From assembly GCF_022414535.1 (NCBI RefSeq), contig NZ_JADWYM010000013.1, positions 87,190 to 151,189 on the forward strand: a stretch of DNA of 64,000 bases, in the 5' to 3' direction. Source of the DNA: Streptomyces sp. MUM 2J (lineage in GTDB: Bacteria > Actinomycetota > Actinomycetes > Streptomycetales > Streptomycetaceae). The position numbers and the translations under genes are program-made. Positions 56,486-63,863 of the stretch are shown one piece after another. The notes under the pieces are model-generated. The model was not told the origin of the DNA. It ran no database searches and saw only the letters and a list, made by a program, of their open reading frames with translations. Every line of letters begins with the position of its first letter. Positions within the stretch are counted from its first letter, which is position 1.

Positions 56486-56649
56486 CCCCCGGCACCGCGG
56501 ACCCTCCCTAGTCGTCCGCGCGTGCTGGTCCGTGGCATCCGATCTGCCGCTTCCCCCCGCTGCGGCGAGGGTGCCACTCCCGCCCCGCTCGTGTGCTGCC
56601 CCCGTGGTGCGCGGGCGGGGCTCCCCTGTCTCAAGTCAAGGAAGCCCCC

Positions 56650-57060
56650 ATGCGTCAGTGCACCGCCACGGCTGAGGTTCCGCCCGTGGACCTACTCGTT
56701 GCGATCCTCGCCGGACAAGGGCGAGTCAACGAGAGTGAACTAGTCGGCACGTCCGGGCCCGTCCGCTGCGAACTTGCCCTCTGGCACGAAGGTGAGCACG
56801 CCGACCACGTATGGGACTGGCGAGACCAGCCGACACACGCACTCTGGGCACGCTGGACACCAGACGGAACGATGCGCTTTGAGTCCCTGCGCTGGTGCGA
56901 GACCAACCGGCTGCCCGATGACGACGCGTGCACCCTCTACCAGGCACACGCCCGCGAACACTCGTGGGACGTGCGTGACCCCGAAACGGAAGCACTGCGC
57001 CGAAGCATCCTCGCTAACTACGCGGGGTGGCTCGCACAGCTCACCAGGAAGCCGGACTAG
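56650..57060 (+). CDS. hypothetical protein
   Basis: 136 residues, hydrophilic, with His, Trp and Cys-rich stretches (R-C-E-L-A-L-W-H-E-G-E-H-A-D-H-V-W-D-W). No membrane segment and no family recognised. ATG with AAGGAA 7 nt upstream. The stop overlaps that of the convergent GntR gene by 4 nt (CTAG). It probably belongs to the same transcription unit as the methyltransferase. Confidence 0.65.
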   Translation: MRQCTATAEVPPVDLLVAILAGQGRVNESELVGTSGPVRCELALWHEGEHADHVWDWRDQPTHALWARWTPDGTMRFESLRWCETNRLPDDDACTLYQAHAREHSWDVRDPETEALRRSILANYAGWLAQLTRKPD

Positions 57061-57332
57061 TCGTCCCGGTGCTCGTCCTCGCCCCGCTCGGCGGGACCGG
57101 CAACGAACGTCCCCTTACCCCACTCGGTGACGACGAGCCCGCGTTCCCGGAGCACACGCACCGCTCGGCGGGCTGTCTCGCGGGCAACCTTGTGCCGCTC
57201 GCATAGCTCGGCTTCGGACGGGATGCGCTCACCCGGAGCGAACTTGCCCGCCCGGATATCCGCGGTCAGTGCGTCCAGCACCCGCATATACGGGGCTCGG
57301 GGAGTGTGCGGGTCCGGGGAGCGCTCAGGCAT
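57057..57332 (-). CDS. small GntR-type regulator
   Basis: 91 residues consisting only of the GntR winged helix (P-Y-M-R-V-L-D-A-L-T, then I-P-S-E-A-E-L-C-E-R-H-K-V-A-R-E-T-A-R-R-A and G-T-F-V). The effector domain is absent. This resembles KorSA-type repressors of integrative elements. The ATG at 57332 lacks a Shine-Dalgarno but TACGCT (57339-57344) is exactly 6 nt upstream, so the mRNA is probably leaderless. Confidence 0.85.
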   Translation of the reverse strand: MPERSPDPHTPRAPYMRVLDALTADIRAGKFAPGERIPSEAELCERHKVARETARRAVRVLRERGLVVTEWGKGTFVAGPAERGEDEHRDD

Positions 57333-57368
57333 GGGGAGAGCGTAGACAAACGGCCAACCTTGGGCGAC

Positions 57369-57419
57369 TTAGACAGGCAGATCAGTTAGACAGGTAGATG
57401 AGTTAGACATGTTGGCTTA
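57369..57419. repeat. three 17-bp direct repeats (iterons) by the GntR gene
   Basis: TTAGACAGGCAGATCAG at 57369-57385, TTAGACAGGTAGATGAG at 57386-57402, and a third, diverged TTAGACAT... at 57403-57419. The period is exactly 17 bp. They sit in the divergent promoter region and are a likely GntR-binding array. Confidence 0.7.
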
Positions 57420-57445
57420 GCGTGATTCATCGAACACAACAGAAC

Positions 57446-57481
57446 GCCCCGACAGACCGATTAGGCCCGGTCCATCGGGGC
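57446..57481 (+). terminator. two-stem hairpin in the leader of the next gene
   Basis: GCCCCGA (57446-57452) pairs with TCGGGGC (57475-57481) and encloses GACCG/CGGTC (57455-57472). It lies after a tiny frame ATG-TTG-GCT-TAG (57409-57420) and before the ATG at 57515, so it could be an attenuator. Confidence 0.5.
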
Positions 57482-57514
57482 TTGCCGAACAGCTTGCATA
57501 GGAGCTGAACGACC

Positions 57515-57835
57515 ATGCGCGATGTTATCGCCCGTGCCCTTTCCTGGGTGCTCGCCCTACTCGTCCCCCGCAAGCCCGGACGCCACAGCGCGGCATTCCT
57601 CGCCGCGCAGACCCCCGAGCCCGAGCCCGCCCCTGTGTCGCCCTGGTCCCGCCCGTGGCGCGGACCGTCGTCACAGGAAGTGCGAGCCATCTTCCGCAAC
57701 GAGCACACGCGAGAGCTACCCGACCTACAGCGCGAACGGATGTGGGCTGCCGAGTTCGCCGCACTCGGCGTGGACTACGACTATCCGACGTTGCCGCTCG
57801 GCAGTCTTGTGAAGCGAGAGCGGGTGGCAGCATGA
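57515..57835 (+). CDS. conserved Streptomyces hypothetical protein
   Basis: 106 residues. A hydrophobic start (A-L-S-W-V-L-A-L-L-V-P) is followed by a G-R-H-motif and Pro-rich segment, then P-V-S-P-W-S-R-P-W and an acidic C-terminal half with L-G-V-D-Y-D-Y-P. The pattern recurs in accessory regions of Streptomyces genomes. ATG after AGGAG. It overlaps the next gene by 4 nt. Function unknown. Confidence 0.75.
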   Translation: MRDVIARALSWVLALLVPRKPGRHSAAFLAAQTPEPEPAPVSPWSRPWRGPSSQEVRAIFRNEHTRELPDLQRERMWAAEFAALGVDYDYPTLPLGSLVKRERVAA

Positions 57836-58035
57836 CCGCCGAGGAACCGTTCCCGACCGTCCTCGCCGGACACGTGGCGCTGTGCATCAAGTGCCACACC
57901 CTCACGAACGCCCCCGTGGCAGTCCGCTGGATCCAGAGCAACAGCGGTCCCGGAACAACCCTCTACGCGTGCCCGGACCACGCGGCGGAGCTAATCCCCG
58001 GCCCCTTGCCCGGAGAGCTGGAGCGGGGCGCGTAG
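57832..58035 (+). CDS. small cysteine-containing hypothetical protein
   Basis: 67 residues with C-I-K-C-H-T-L-T-N-A-P and Y-A-C-P-D-H, two half-sites that could bind zinc. The ATG overlaps the upstream stop by 4 nt, so the pair is co-translated. The pair occurs together in other Streptomyces accessory regions. Confidence 0.7.
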   Translation: MTAEEPFPTVLAGHVALCIKCHTLTNAPVAVRWIQSNSGPGTTLYACPDHAAELIPGPLPGELERGA

Positions 58036-58055
58036 TCCCTCGCAGACAGCAAAAC

Positions 58056-58085
58056 GCCCCGTGCGGCTCAACTGCCGTGCGGGGC
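58056..58085 (+). terminator. hairpin closing the island operon
   Basis: GCCCCG...CGGGGC (58056-58061/58080-58085) with an inner GCGGC/GCCG pairing and a 3' TTCTGTGTTCT tract. Confidence 0.65.
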
Positions 58086-58112
58086 TTCTGTGTTCTCTGA
58101 CCAGCCGATATG

Positions 58113-58472
58113 CTAGAACGGTAAGTCGAGAGCGTTCGGGTCGGCGTACACCCGCCAGGTGCGTGAGCGGTCCTCCGTCTCCAGCGGCCTCGCGTCGAGT
58201 TCCAGCACCCGCTGCTCAGCGGCGTCCAGGTCGTCGACGGTCAGATCCAGGTGGAACTGCTGCGACCTCCCGGGCGACGGCCACTCGGGCGGCACGAACC
58301 CGGGGGCCGCCTGGAACGCCAGCGCCTGCCCGCCCGGCACCTTCACATCCACCCACTCGGCCTGGCCGGGGTCGGCCTCCACGGTCCCACCGAGCACCTG
58401 TGCCCAGAACGCGGCCAGTGCGCGGGGGGCGGGACAGTCCACGACGACCGTACCCAGCTCGGCGACAGCCAT
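58113..58472 (-). CDS. VOC family (glyoxalase-like) protein
   Basis: 119 residues with the vicinal-oxygen-chelate fold: V-V-V-D-C-P-x-x-R-A-L-A-A-F-W near the start, F-H-L-D-L-T-V-D-D in the middle and W-R-V-Y-A-D-P at the end. Such proteins range from lyases to antibiotic-binding proteins. The ATG at 58472 has AGGAGGAG upstream. It is divergent from the CGNR protein gene across a region of repeated GGTTACC elements. Confidence 0.85.
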   Translation of the reverse strand: MAVAELGTVVVDCPAPRALAAFWAQVLGGTVEADPGQAEWVDVKVPGGQALAFQAAPGFVPPEWPSPGRSQQFHLDLTVDDLDAAEQRVLELDARPLETEDRSRTWRVYADPNALDLPF

Positions 58473-58488
58473 GACGCTCCTCCTCATC

Positions 58489-58550
58489 GGTTACCTGTAA
58501 GGGCCGTTAACCAGTAACGGTTACCGCATGCTCCCCCATGAGAGGTAACG
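58489..58550. promoter_or_regulatory. operator-like repeats between the VOC and CGNR genes
   Basis: GGTTACC occurs at 58489 and 58519, and GGTAACG, a related inverted element, at 58544. The perfect inverted repeat CCGTTA-N5-TAACGG spans 58504-58520. The repeats overlap the promoters of both divergent genes. Confidence 0.55.
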
Positions 58551-58603
58551 TCGCAAGGGGATCGCCGGGAACCGCCGGAAATCCGCTGCGGAAACGCGGG
58601 AGG

Positions 58604-58609
58604 TAGCGT
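58604..58609 (+). promoter_or_regulatory. -10 box 6 nt before the CGNR gene
   Basis: TAGCGT is followed by GCAGCC and the ATG. The nearest GGGAGG is 13 nt from the ATG, so leaderless initiation is plausible. Confidence 0.45.
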
Positions 58610-58615
58610 GCAGCC

Positions 58616-59125
58616 ATGACGGAGAGATCGCCCGCACCGGGAGGCCTGGCCCTGGTCGAGTCCCTGGTCAACACCCTCGACATCGAGTCGGGCGCCGACG
58701 CGCTCAACACGGCGGAGGGCCGGGCCCGCTTCGGGCTCACCGAGGACGACCTCGCCGTTGCGCGCGAACTCCGCGAGGCGCTGCGTGCGGCCCTGCTCGC
58801 CCACGCCGGGCACCCACCGCACCGAACGGTGACCCGGCTCGGGGCGCTGCTCTCGGCGGCCCCGTTGATCGTGGCCGTCGACGAGCGGGACGGCTCGGCG
58901 CGCCTCGCCCCCGCCGACGAGGGCCCGCTGCCCTCCCGCGTCGCCGCGGCCGTGGCCGGGGCCGTGGTCGCCGGCACCTGGACCCGGCTCAAGGCCTGCG
59001 AGGCCGACACCTGCCACTGGGCGTACTACGACCGCAGCCCGGCCGGCCGGAGCCGCTGGTGTTCGATGCAGGTGTGCGGGGCCCGCGCCAAGATGCGGCG
59101 CTACCGGGCGAAGGGAACCCCGTAA
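58616..59125 (+). CDS. CGNR zinc-finger (ABATE domain) protein
   Basis: 169 residues. The N-terminal helical ABATE region (about 10-110) has L-V-N-T-L-D near the start. The C-terminal zinc finger reads C-E-A-D-T-C-x-W-x-Y-Y-D-R-S and W-C-S-M-Q-V-C-G-x-R-A-K-x-R-R-Y, the CGNR signature with Ala in place of Asn. Family members act as stress-linked transcription regulators. ATG start, possibly leaderless. Confidence 0.87.
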   Translation: MTERSPAPGGLALVESLVNTLDIESGADALNTAEGRARFGLTEDDLAVARELREALRAALLAHAGHPPHRTVTRLGALLSAAPLIVAVDERDGSARLAPADEGPLPSRVAAAVAGAVVAGTWTRLKACEADTCHWAYYDRSPAGRSRWCSMQVCGARAKMRRYRAKGTP

Positions 59126-59204
59126 ACGCACCGCCCCCTGGGTCCCGCCCGGCACCCGGGGCGTTCCCGGCTCGCGACGGTGCCCGGTGGTGCAGAATGC
59201 GACA

Positions 59205-59247
59205 CGACGCCGGTTCGGCCGACTGAGCCTCGGCCGAACCGGCGTCG
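59205..59247. terminator. perfect 18-bp terminator between convergent genes
   Basis: CGACGCCGGTTCGGCCGA (59205-59222), 7-nt loop, exact complement at 59230-59247. It serves the CGNR gene and the convergent UDP-glucose dehydrogenase gene. The rest of the 404-nt gap up to 59529 contains no supported gene. Confidence 0.85.
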
Positions 59248-59529
59248 CCCTGCCCGGCCAGGGCGGGCGTCGGCGGGGAGGGGCGTCCCGTGTCGCGTCC
59301 CGCCGGACGACGGCAGTCCGGCGGCCGGACACGGCAACAGCCCGGGGTCCGGGGGTACCCCATCGCCTCCAGGACACCACCGTGGGTCATGCGTGCAGCT
59401 GCCAGCGGCCCCGGGCCGGCGGCCGGGCACCCCGGTCTCCCGCAGCACGTCGCGGCGGTCCTTCGCCGGGCACCCCGAAAGGGCGCCCCGCGCACCGCCC
59501 GGCCGTTCGCCTGCCGGACGCTCCGCAGG

Positions 59530-60873
59530 TCACGCGGTGGGGCGGCCCATCGCCCGGTACGTCCACCCCGCCTGCCGCCACAGCTCCGGATCGAGCGCGT
59601 TGCGCCCGTCCAGGATCACCCGGGCCGCCGCCACCTCGCCGAGCGCCGCCGGGTCCAGCTCGCGGAACTCGCGCCACTCCGTCAGGTGCAGCACGACATC
59701 GGCGCCCCGCACGGCGTCCAGCGCGGACCGCGCGTACCCGAGGGTCGGGAAGAGCCGGCGGGCGTTCTCCATGCCCTTGGGGTCGTAGACGGTCACCTGG
59801 CCGCCCTGGAGGTGGATCTGCCCGGCCACGTTCAGCGCCGGCGAGTCCCGCACGTCGTCGGAGTCCGGCTTGAAACTGGCGCCGAGCACCGCGACCCGCT
59901 TGCCCAGGAAGGATCCGCCGCCCAGGGCCTGCCGGGCCAGCTCCACCATCTGCCCGCGCTGCCGCATGTTGATCGAGTCGATCTCGCGCAGGAACGTCAG
60001 CGCCTGGTCGGCGCCCAGCTCACCGGCCCGCGCCATGAACGCCCGGATGTCCTTCGGCAGGCAGCCGCCGCCGAACCCGATCCCGGCCCGCAGGAACTTC
60101 CTGCCGATCCGGTCGTCGTACCCGATGGCCTCGGCGAGCCGGGCAACGTCGCCGCCCGCCGCCTCGCACACCTCCGCCATCGCGTTGATGAAGGAGATCT
60201 TGGTGGCGAGGAAGGAGTTGGCGGACGTCTTCACCAGCTCGGCCGTCGGGAAGTCCGTCACCACGAACGGCGTGCCCTCGCCCATCGGTGTCGCATACAC
60301 CTCGCGCAGCAGCTTCTCCGCCCGGTCGCTGCGCACCCCGACCACGATCCGGTCCGGGTGCAGTGTGTCCTGCACGGCGAAGCCCTCGCGCAGGAACTCG
60401 GGGTTCCACGCCAGCTCGGCGTCCTCGCCGGCCGGCGCGTGCGCGGAGAGGTACGTCGCGAGCCGCTCCGCCGACCCCACCGGCACGGTCGACTTGCCGA
60501 CGACGAGGGCCGGGCCGGTCAGGTGCGGGGCGAGCGAGGTGATCGCGGCGTCCACGTACGACATGTCGGCGGCGTACTCGCCGTGCCGCTGAGGTGTGTT
60601 CACACAGACGAAGTGCACCTCGCCGAATGCCGCGACCTCGGCGTAGTCGGTGGTGAACCGCAGCCGGCCCGTGGACCCGTCGATCCCGCTGACGTGCTTG
60701 CGCAGCAGTTCCCGGAGCCCCGGCTCGTACATCGGGACCTCGCCCCGCCGGAGCATGTCGATCTTCTCCGGCACGACATCGAGCCCGAGCACCTCGAAAC
60801 CCAGTTCCGCCAGGGCCGCGGCATGGGTGGCGCCGAGATAACCGGTGCCGATCACGGTGATCTTGAGGGCCAT
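59530..60873 (-). CDS. UDP-glucose 6-dehydrogenase
   Basis: 447 residues. The enzyme oxidises UDP-glucose to UDP-glucuronate, a precursor of surface polysaccharides. NAD-binding I-T-V-I-G-T-G-Y-L-G-A (5-15), the K-S-T-V-P-V-G segment near 130, and the active-site Cys271 in F-G-G-G-C-L-P-K-D are present. The ATG at 60873 has GGAG 5 nt upstream. It is monocistronic and divergent from the acyl-CoA dehydrogenase. Confidence 0.93.
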   Translation of the reverse strand: MALKITVIGTGYLGATHAAALAELGFEVLGLDVVPEKIDMLRRGEVPMYEPGLRELLRKHVSGIDGSTGRLRFTTDYAEVAAFGEVHFVCVNTPQRHGEYAADMSYVDAAITSLAPHLTGPALVVGKSTVPVGSAERLATYLSAHAPAGEDAELAWNPEFLREGFAVQDTLHPDRIVVGVRSDRAEKLLREVYATPMGEGTPFVVTDFPTAELVKTSANSFLATKISFINAMAEVCEAAGGDVARLAEAIGYDDRIGRKFLRAGIGFGGGCLPKDIRAFMARAGELGADQALTFLREIDSINMRQRGQMVELARQALGGGSFLGKRVAVLGASFKPDSDDVRDSPALNVAGQIHLQGGQVTVYDPKGMENARRLFPTLGYARSALDAVRGADVVLHLTEWREFRELDPAALGEVAAARVILDGRNALDPELWRQAGWTYRAMGRPTA

Positions 60874-60999
60874 CAATGCTCCATGGGGTCTGCGGCATGG
60901 TCGTGCGCGCCCGAGCATATCCGGGGCATGCGAGCGCGCCTCACCGGGCAACTTCCCCCCTGTCGCCTAGCTCACGTACCCCTCGGGGCGGCGACGGAA

Positions 61000-61027
61000 T
61001 AAAATTTGGGTTACTTAACGGTAGTTA
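61000..61027 (+). promoter_or_regulatory. promoter and possible operator of the acyl-CoA dehydrogenase
   Basis: TAAAAT (61000-61005) is a strong -10 candidate and is followed by the inverted repeat TAAC-GGTA-GTTA (61016-61027), placed where a repressor could block initiation. A TetR-type fatty-acid regulator is a reasonable guess. Confidence 0.45.
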
Positions 61028-61063
61028 GCGCCACCATCGCAGCGTTTTGGAGCGTGAGAGACC

Positions 61064-62221
61064 TTGGCCGGATCGGCTGACTTCGACCTGTACCGCCCGT
61101 CCGAAGAGCACGACATGCTCCGCGACGCCGTCCGCTCACTGGCCGAGGCGAAGATCGCGCCGTACGCCGCCGCCGTGGACGAGGAGGCCCGCTTCCCCCA
61201 GGAGGCCCTCGACGCCCTGGTCGCCGGTGACCTGCACGCCGTCCACGTACCCGAGTCGTACGGCGGCGCGGGCGCGGACGCCCTGGCGACGGTCATCGTG
61301 ATCGAGGAGGTCGCCCGGGTGTGCGCCTCGTCCTCCTTGATCCCCGCGGTGAACAAGCTCGGCTCCCTGCCGGTGATCCTCTCCGGCGGCGAGGACCTGA
61401 AGAAGAAGTACATGACCCCGCTCGCCAAGGGCGAGGCGATGTTCTCGTACTGCCTGTCCGAGCCCGATGCGGGGTCCGACGCGGCCGGAATGAAGACCCG
61501 CGCGGTCCGCGACGGCGACCACTGGGTGCTCAACGGGGTGAAGCGCTGGATCACCAACGCCGGCGTCTCCGAGTTCTACACCGTGATGGCGGTCACCGAC
61601 CCGGAGAAGCGCTCCAGGGGCATCTCCGCCTTCGTCGTCGAGAAGTCCGACGAGGGCGTCTCCTTCGGCGCCCCGGAGAAGAAGCTCGGCATCAAGGGCT
61701 CCCCGACCCGCGAGGTCTACCTGGACAACGTCCGCATCCCCGCCGACCGCATGATCGGCGAGGAGGGCACCGGCTTCGCCACGGCGATGAAGACCCTGGA
61801 CCACACCCGCATCACCATCGCCGCCCAGGCCCTCGGCATCGCCCAGGGCGCACTCGACTACGCCAAGGGCTACGTCAAGGAGCGCAAGCAGTTCGGCAAG
61901 CCGATCGCCGACTTCCAGGGCATCCAGTTCATGCTCGCGGACATGGCCATGAAGATCTCGGCCGCCCGCGCGCTGACCTACCAGGCCGCCGCCGCCTCCG
62001 AGCGCGGTGACGCCGACCTCACCTACCTGGGCGCCGCCGCCAAGTGCTTCGCCTCCGACGTGGCCATGGAGGCCACCACGGACGCGGTCCAGCTGCTCGG
62101 CGGGTACGGCTACACCCGGGACTACCCGGTGGAGCGCATGATGCGTGACGCCAAGATCACGCAGATTTACGAGGGGACGAATCAAGTCCAGCGGATCGTG
62201 ATGGCAAGGAACCTTCCCTAG
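61064..62221 (+). CDS. acyl-CoA dehydrogenase
   Basis: 385-residue flavoenzyme of fatty-acid or branched-chain amino-acid oxidation. It has the N-terminal helical domain, the C-L-S-E-P-x-A-G-S-D FAD-binding segment (near 130), W-I-T-N-A-G-V, and the C-terminal catalytic Glu in Q-I-Y-E-G-T-N-Q. The start is TTG, the first codon consistent with the family N-terminus; a GAGAG site lies 3 nt upstream. Chain-length specificity cannot be judged. Confidence 0.92.
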   Translation: MAGSADFDLYRPSEEHDMLRDAVRSLAEAKIAPYAAAVDEEARFPQEALDALVAGDLHAVHVPESYGGAGADALATVIVIEEVARVCASSSLIPAVNKLGSLPVILSGGEDLKKKYMTPLAKGEAMFSYCLSEPDAGSDAAGMKTRAVRDGDHWVLNGVKRWITNAGVSEFYTVMAVTDPEKRSRGISAFVVEKSDEGVSFGAPEKKLGIKGSPTREVYLDNVRIPADRMIGEEGTGFATAMKTLDHTRITIAAQALGIAQGALDYAKGYVKERKQFGKPIADFQGIQFMLADMAMKISAARALTYQAAAASERGDADLTYLGAAAKCFASDVAMEATTDAVQLLGGYGYTRDYPVERMMRDAKITQIYEGTNQVQRIVMARNLP

Positions 62222-62379
62222 CAGGGTTTTACCAGGTCAGAAGCTGTTTCAAAGGCCCGGAGGGACACCCTCGCTTTCTGCCCGTTGCTGCTCGATCTGG
62301 GCCGTTCCTGGGCGTCATGCTGGGGGAATCCTGGGCAGATGCCGGGCTGAAAACGGCCACTGACCTGTACAAACAACAC
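62222..62379. other. flank between acyl-CoA dehydrogenase and the mobile zone
   Basis: No gene. The CAGAAGCTGTTTCAAAGGCCC region (62238-62258) has the look of a transposon or integration end, but no matching inverted copy was found. Confidence 0.3.
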
Positions 62380-62404
62380 AGCCCCCGGCATGACGCCGGG
62401 GGCT
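62380..62404 (-). terminator. hairpin after the integrase fragment
   Basis: AGCCCCCGGC (62380-62389), loop ATGAC, GCCGGGGGCT (62395-62404). On the minus strand it is followed by a T-rich tract, a classic rho-independent terminator. Confidence 0.8.
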
Positions 62405-62419
62405 GTTGTCGTACGCGGA

Positions 62420-62700
62420 TCAGGCGGCCTCTGACGCCTCCGTGGGGTCGTCGGCGCCGGGCGTCAACATCGTTGCGATGGCGGCCCGGCCGCGCTGCTC
62501 GGCTCCTTCGAAGATGTAGTGGTAGTGCTCCCTCAGCACGTCCGTGCTGCTGTGGCCCATCCAGTCGGCCACATCGTTCTCGGGGACTCCGGCGTACAGC
62601 AGCCGCGACCCGTAGTAGTGCCGGAGTGAGTGCGCCTTGCAGTACTTCTCCTGTCCCTTGCCCAGAGCCTCCATCCAGATCTTCGGGTAGAAGTACGACG
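62420..62700 (-). pseudogene. tyrosine recombinase (integrase), C-terminal fragment
   Basis: About 93 residues remain. They contain the catalytic H-S-L-R-H-Y-Y-G box II, the W-M-G-H-S-S-T-D-V segment, and the nucleophilic Tyr in H-Y-H-Y-I-F. The N-terminal domain and the first catalytic Arg are missing: homology stops at about 62,700, where an IS630-type fragment begins. It is a broken integrase of a phage or integrative element and supports past integration near here. Confidence 0.85.
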
Positions 62701-62701
62701 C

Positions 62702-62898
62702 TGAACCCAGACGAGCTGGTCAACGCCGACCTCAAGCACAGCCTGCCCCGGCAGCACCGAGCCCGGGGTCAAGCCGAACTCGCCGCCGAAACCCGCCGCT
62801 TCTTCCGCCGACGCCAGCGCCAGCCGCACATCGTCCGCGGCTACTTCGGCGGCCCGCACGTCCGCTACGTCCTGGACGAGAACCCCATGAATTTCTGA
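62702..62898 (+). pseudogene. IS630-type transposase, 3' fragment
   Basis: The frame runs L-N-P-D-E-L-V-N-A-D-L-K-H to R-Y-V-L-D-E-N-P-M-N-F then TGA. The L-N-P-D-E motif (with the terminal acidic residue of the DDE triad) and D-L-K are typical of IS630 transposases. Only the last 65 codons are left; the 5' end is fused to the integrase sequence. Confidence 0.75.
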
Positions 62899-62920
62899 TC
62901 AATAACCAACGAATGCAGAA

Positions 62921-62941
62921 GCCCCGGCCACTGGCCGGGGC
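62921..62941. terminator. 9-bp hairpin between the IS fragment and the next gene
   Basis: GCCCCGGCC (62921-62929), loop ACT, GGCCGGGGC (62933-62941), followed by CTCTTTGTGG. Confidence 0.75.
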
Positions 62942-62957
62942 CTCTTTGTGGCTTCGA

Positions 62958-63734
62958 CTACCTGACTGGGCACGCCAGTTCAGGCATCGAGCGATTTGGA
63001 GAGCACGTCACGACGGCCAGGGACAGGTATGAGGGTCGTTCGAGGTAGAAGCCGTGGGACACGTCACCGCCCTCCCTCAACCGCTCATCGGCGGAGTTCA
63101 CGAGAAGCGTCAGATGGGTGGTGTCCCGCTCCGGCTCCGACGCGAACCGGGGCGCGTACTCCGCCAACCGTTCCCCGAGCCAGGCCGCCGCTTCCTTCGC
63201 CTCATCCCACGTGGCACGAACCAGCGAACGCGGCTTGACGAGCCAGTACGCGGTTTCCAGCGGGGGAAGGTCAACGGTCGGGAACTCGGCCGACACCTCC
63301 CGGTACCGCTGGATCAGCTCCGGTCTACTCCCGGCCGGGGGCGGCTCAGGGTGCGGGGGCCGCCGTAGGGCCTCGTTGTCGAAGCGCTCTTTCGGGCCGG
63401 CCCACAGATGGCCGTGGTGGTGCACGAGTCGTTCCCGTTTCGAGGAGTGCCAGCCGGGTCGGCCCCAGGGACGGGGGATAGACCCGGCCCGACTGGCGGA
63501 GGGGGAGGATCGGACGTTGAGGCCGAACCGCGCCGGGTCGATCCCGGCCGCGTCCAGTTCCTCCGTGGTGAACCGCAGCGGCTGCGCGTCCGGCCGCTTG
63601 CTGTCGCCGAGGGCCCAGGCGCCATCGCCGATCCGGGCCAGGGTCACGCACCCCTCGGTACAGGGGCCGCCGCACGCCTTCACGAACGAGGCCCCGTCGA
63701 TGTCGAGCCCGTACAGGTCGGTTCCGTTCAGCAT
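62958..63734 (-). CDS. DUF397 domain protein with a long C-terminal extension
   Basis: 258 residues. The first 75 match DUF397: F-V-K-A-C-G-G-P-C-T-E-G-C-V-T-L, A-L-G-D-S-K-R-P-D and P-L-R-F-T-T-E-E-L. DUF397 proteins normally stop there and pair with XRE regulators. Here a further 180 residues, hydrophilic and unassigned, follow in frame after A-R-F-G-L-N-V-R-S-S-P. It could be a natural fusion or the result of rearrangement next to mobile elements. The ATG at 63734 has AAGG 7 nt upstream. Confidence 0.7.
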   Translation of the reverse strand: MLNGTDLYGLDIDGASFVKACGGPCTEGCVTLARIGDGAWALGDSKRPDAQPLRFTTEELDAAGIDPARFGLNVRSSPSASRAGSIPRPWGRPGWHSSKRERLVHHHGHLWAGPKERFDNEALRRPPHPEPPPAGSRPELIQRYREVSAEFPTVDLPPLETAYWLVKPRSLVRATWDEAKEAAAWLGERLAEYAPRFASEPERDTTHLTLLVNSADERLREGGDVSHGFYLERPSYLSLAVVTCSPNRSMPELACPVR

Positions 63735-63863
63735 TACTGCACCTTCCTGCTCAACTAATCGCGGCCATGGCTGACCGCCGCCGCCCATTCCGGGCGGGAG
63801 TTCAAGGGAGGAGAGGGAGAGACTTCAGCGTCCGGAACCTTGGCCGCGTTCCGTGCAGCGCTA

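Noticed and set aside
48662..58112. complete integrative element with transfer functions
   Set aside because: No integrase, FtsK-type Tra, replication gene or attachment-site duplication was found; only a GntR gene and small genes resemble such elements.
59161..59250. possible tRNA near GGTGGTGCAGAATGCGA
   Set aside because: No cloverleaf can be drawn; the strong pairing is the 18-bp terminator.
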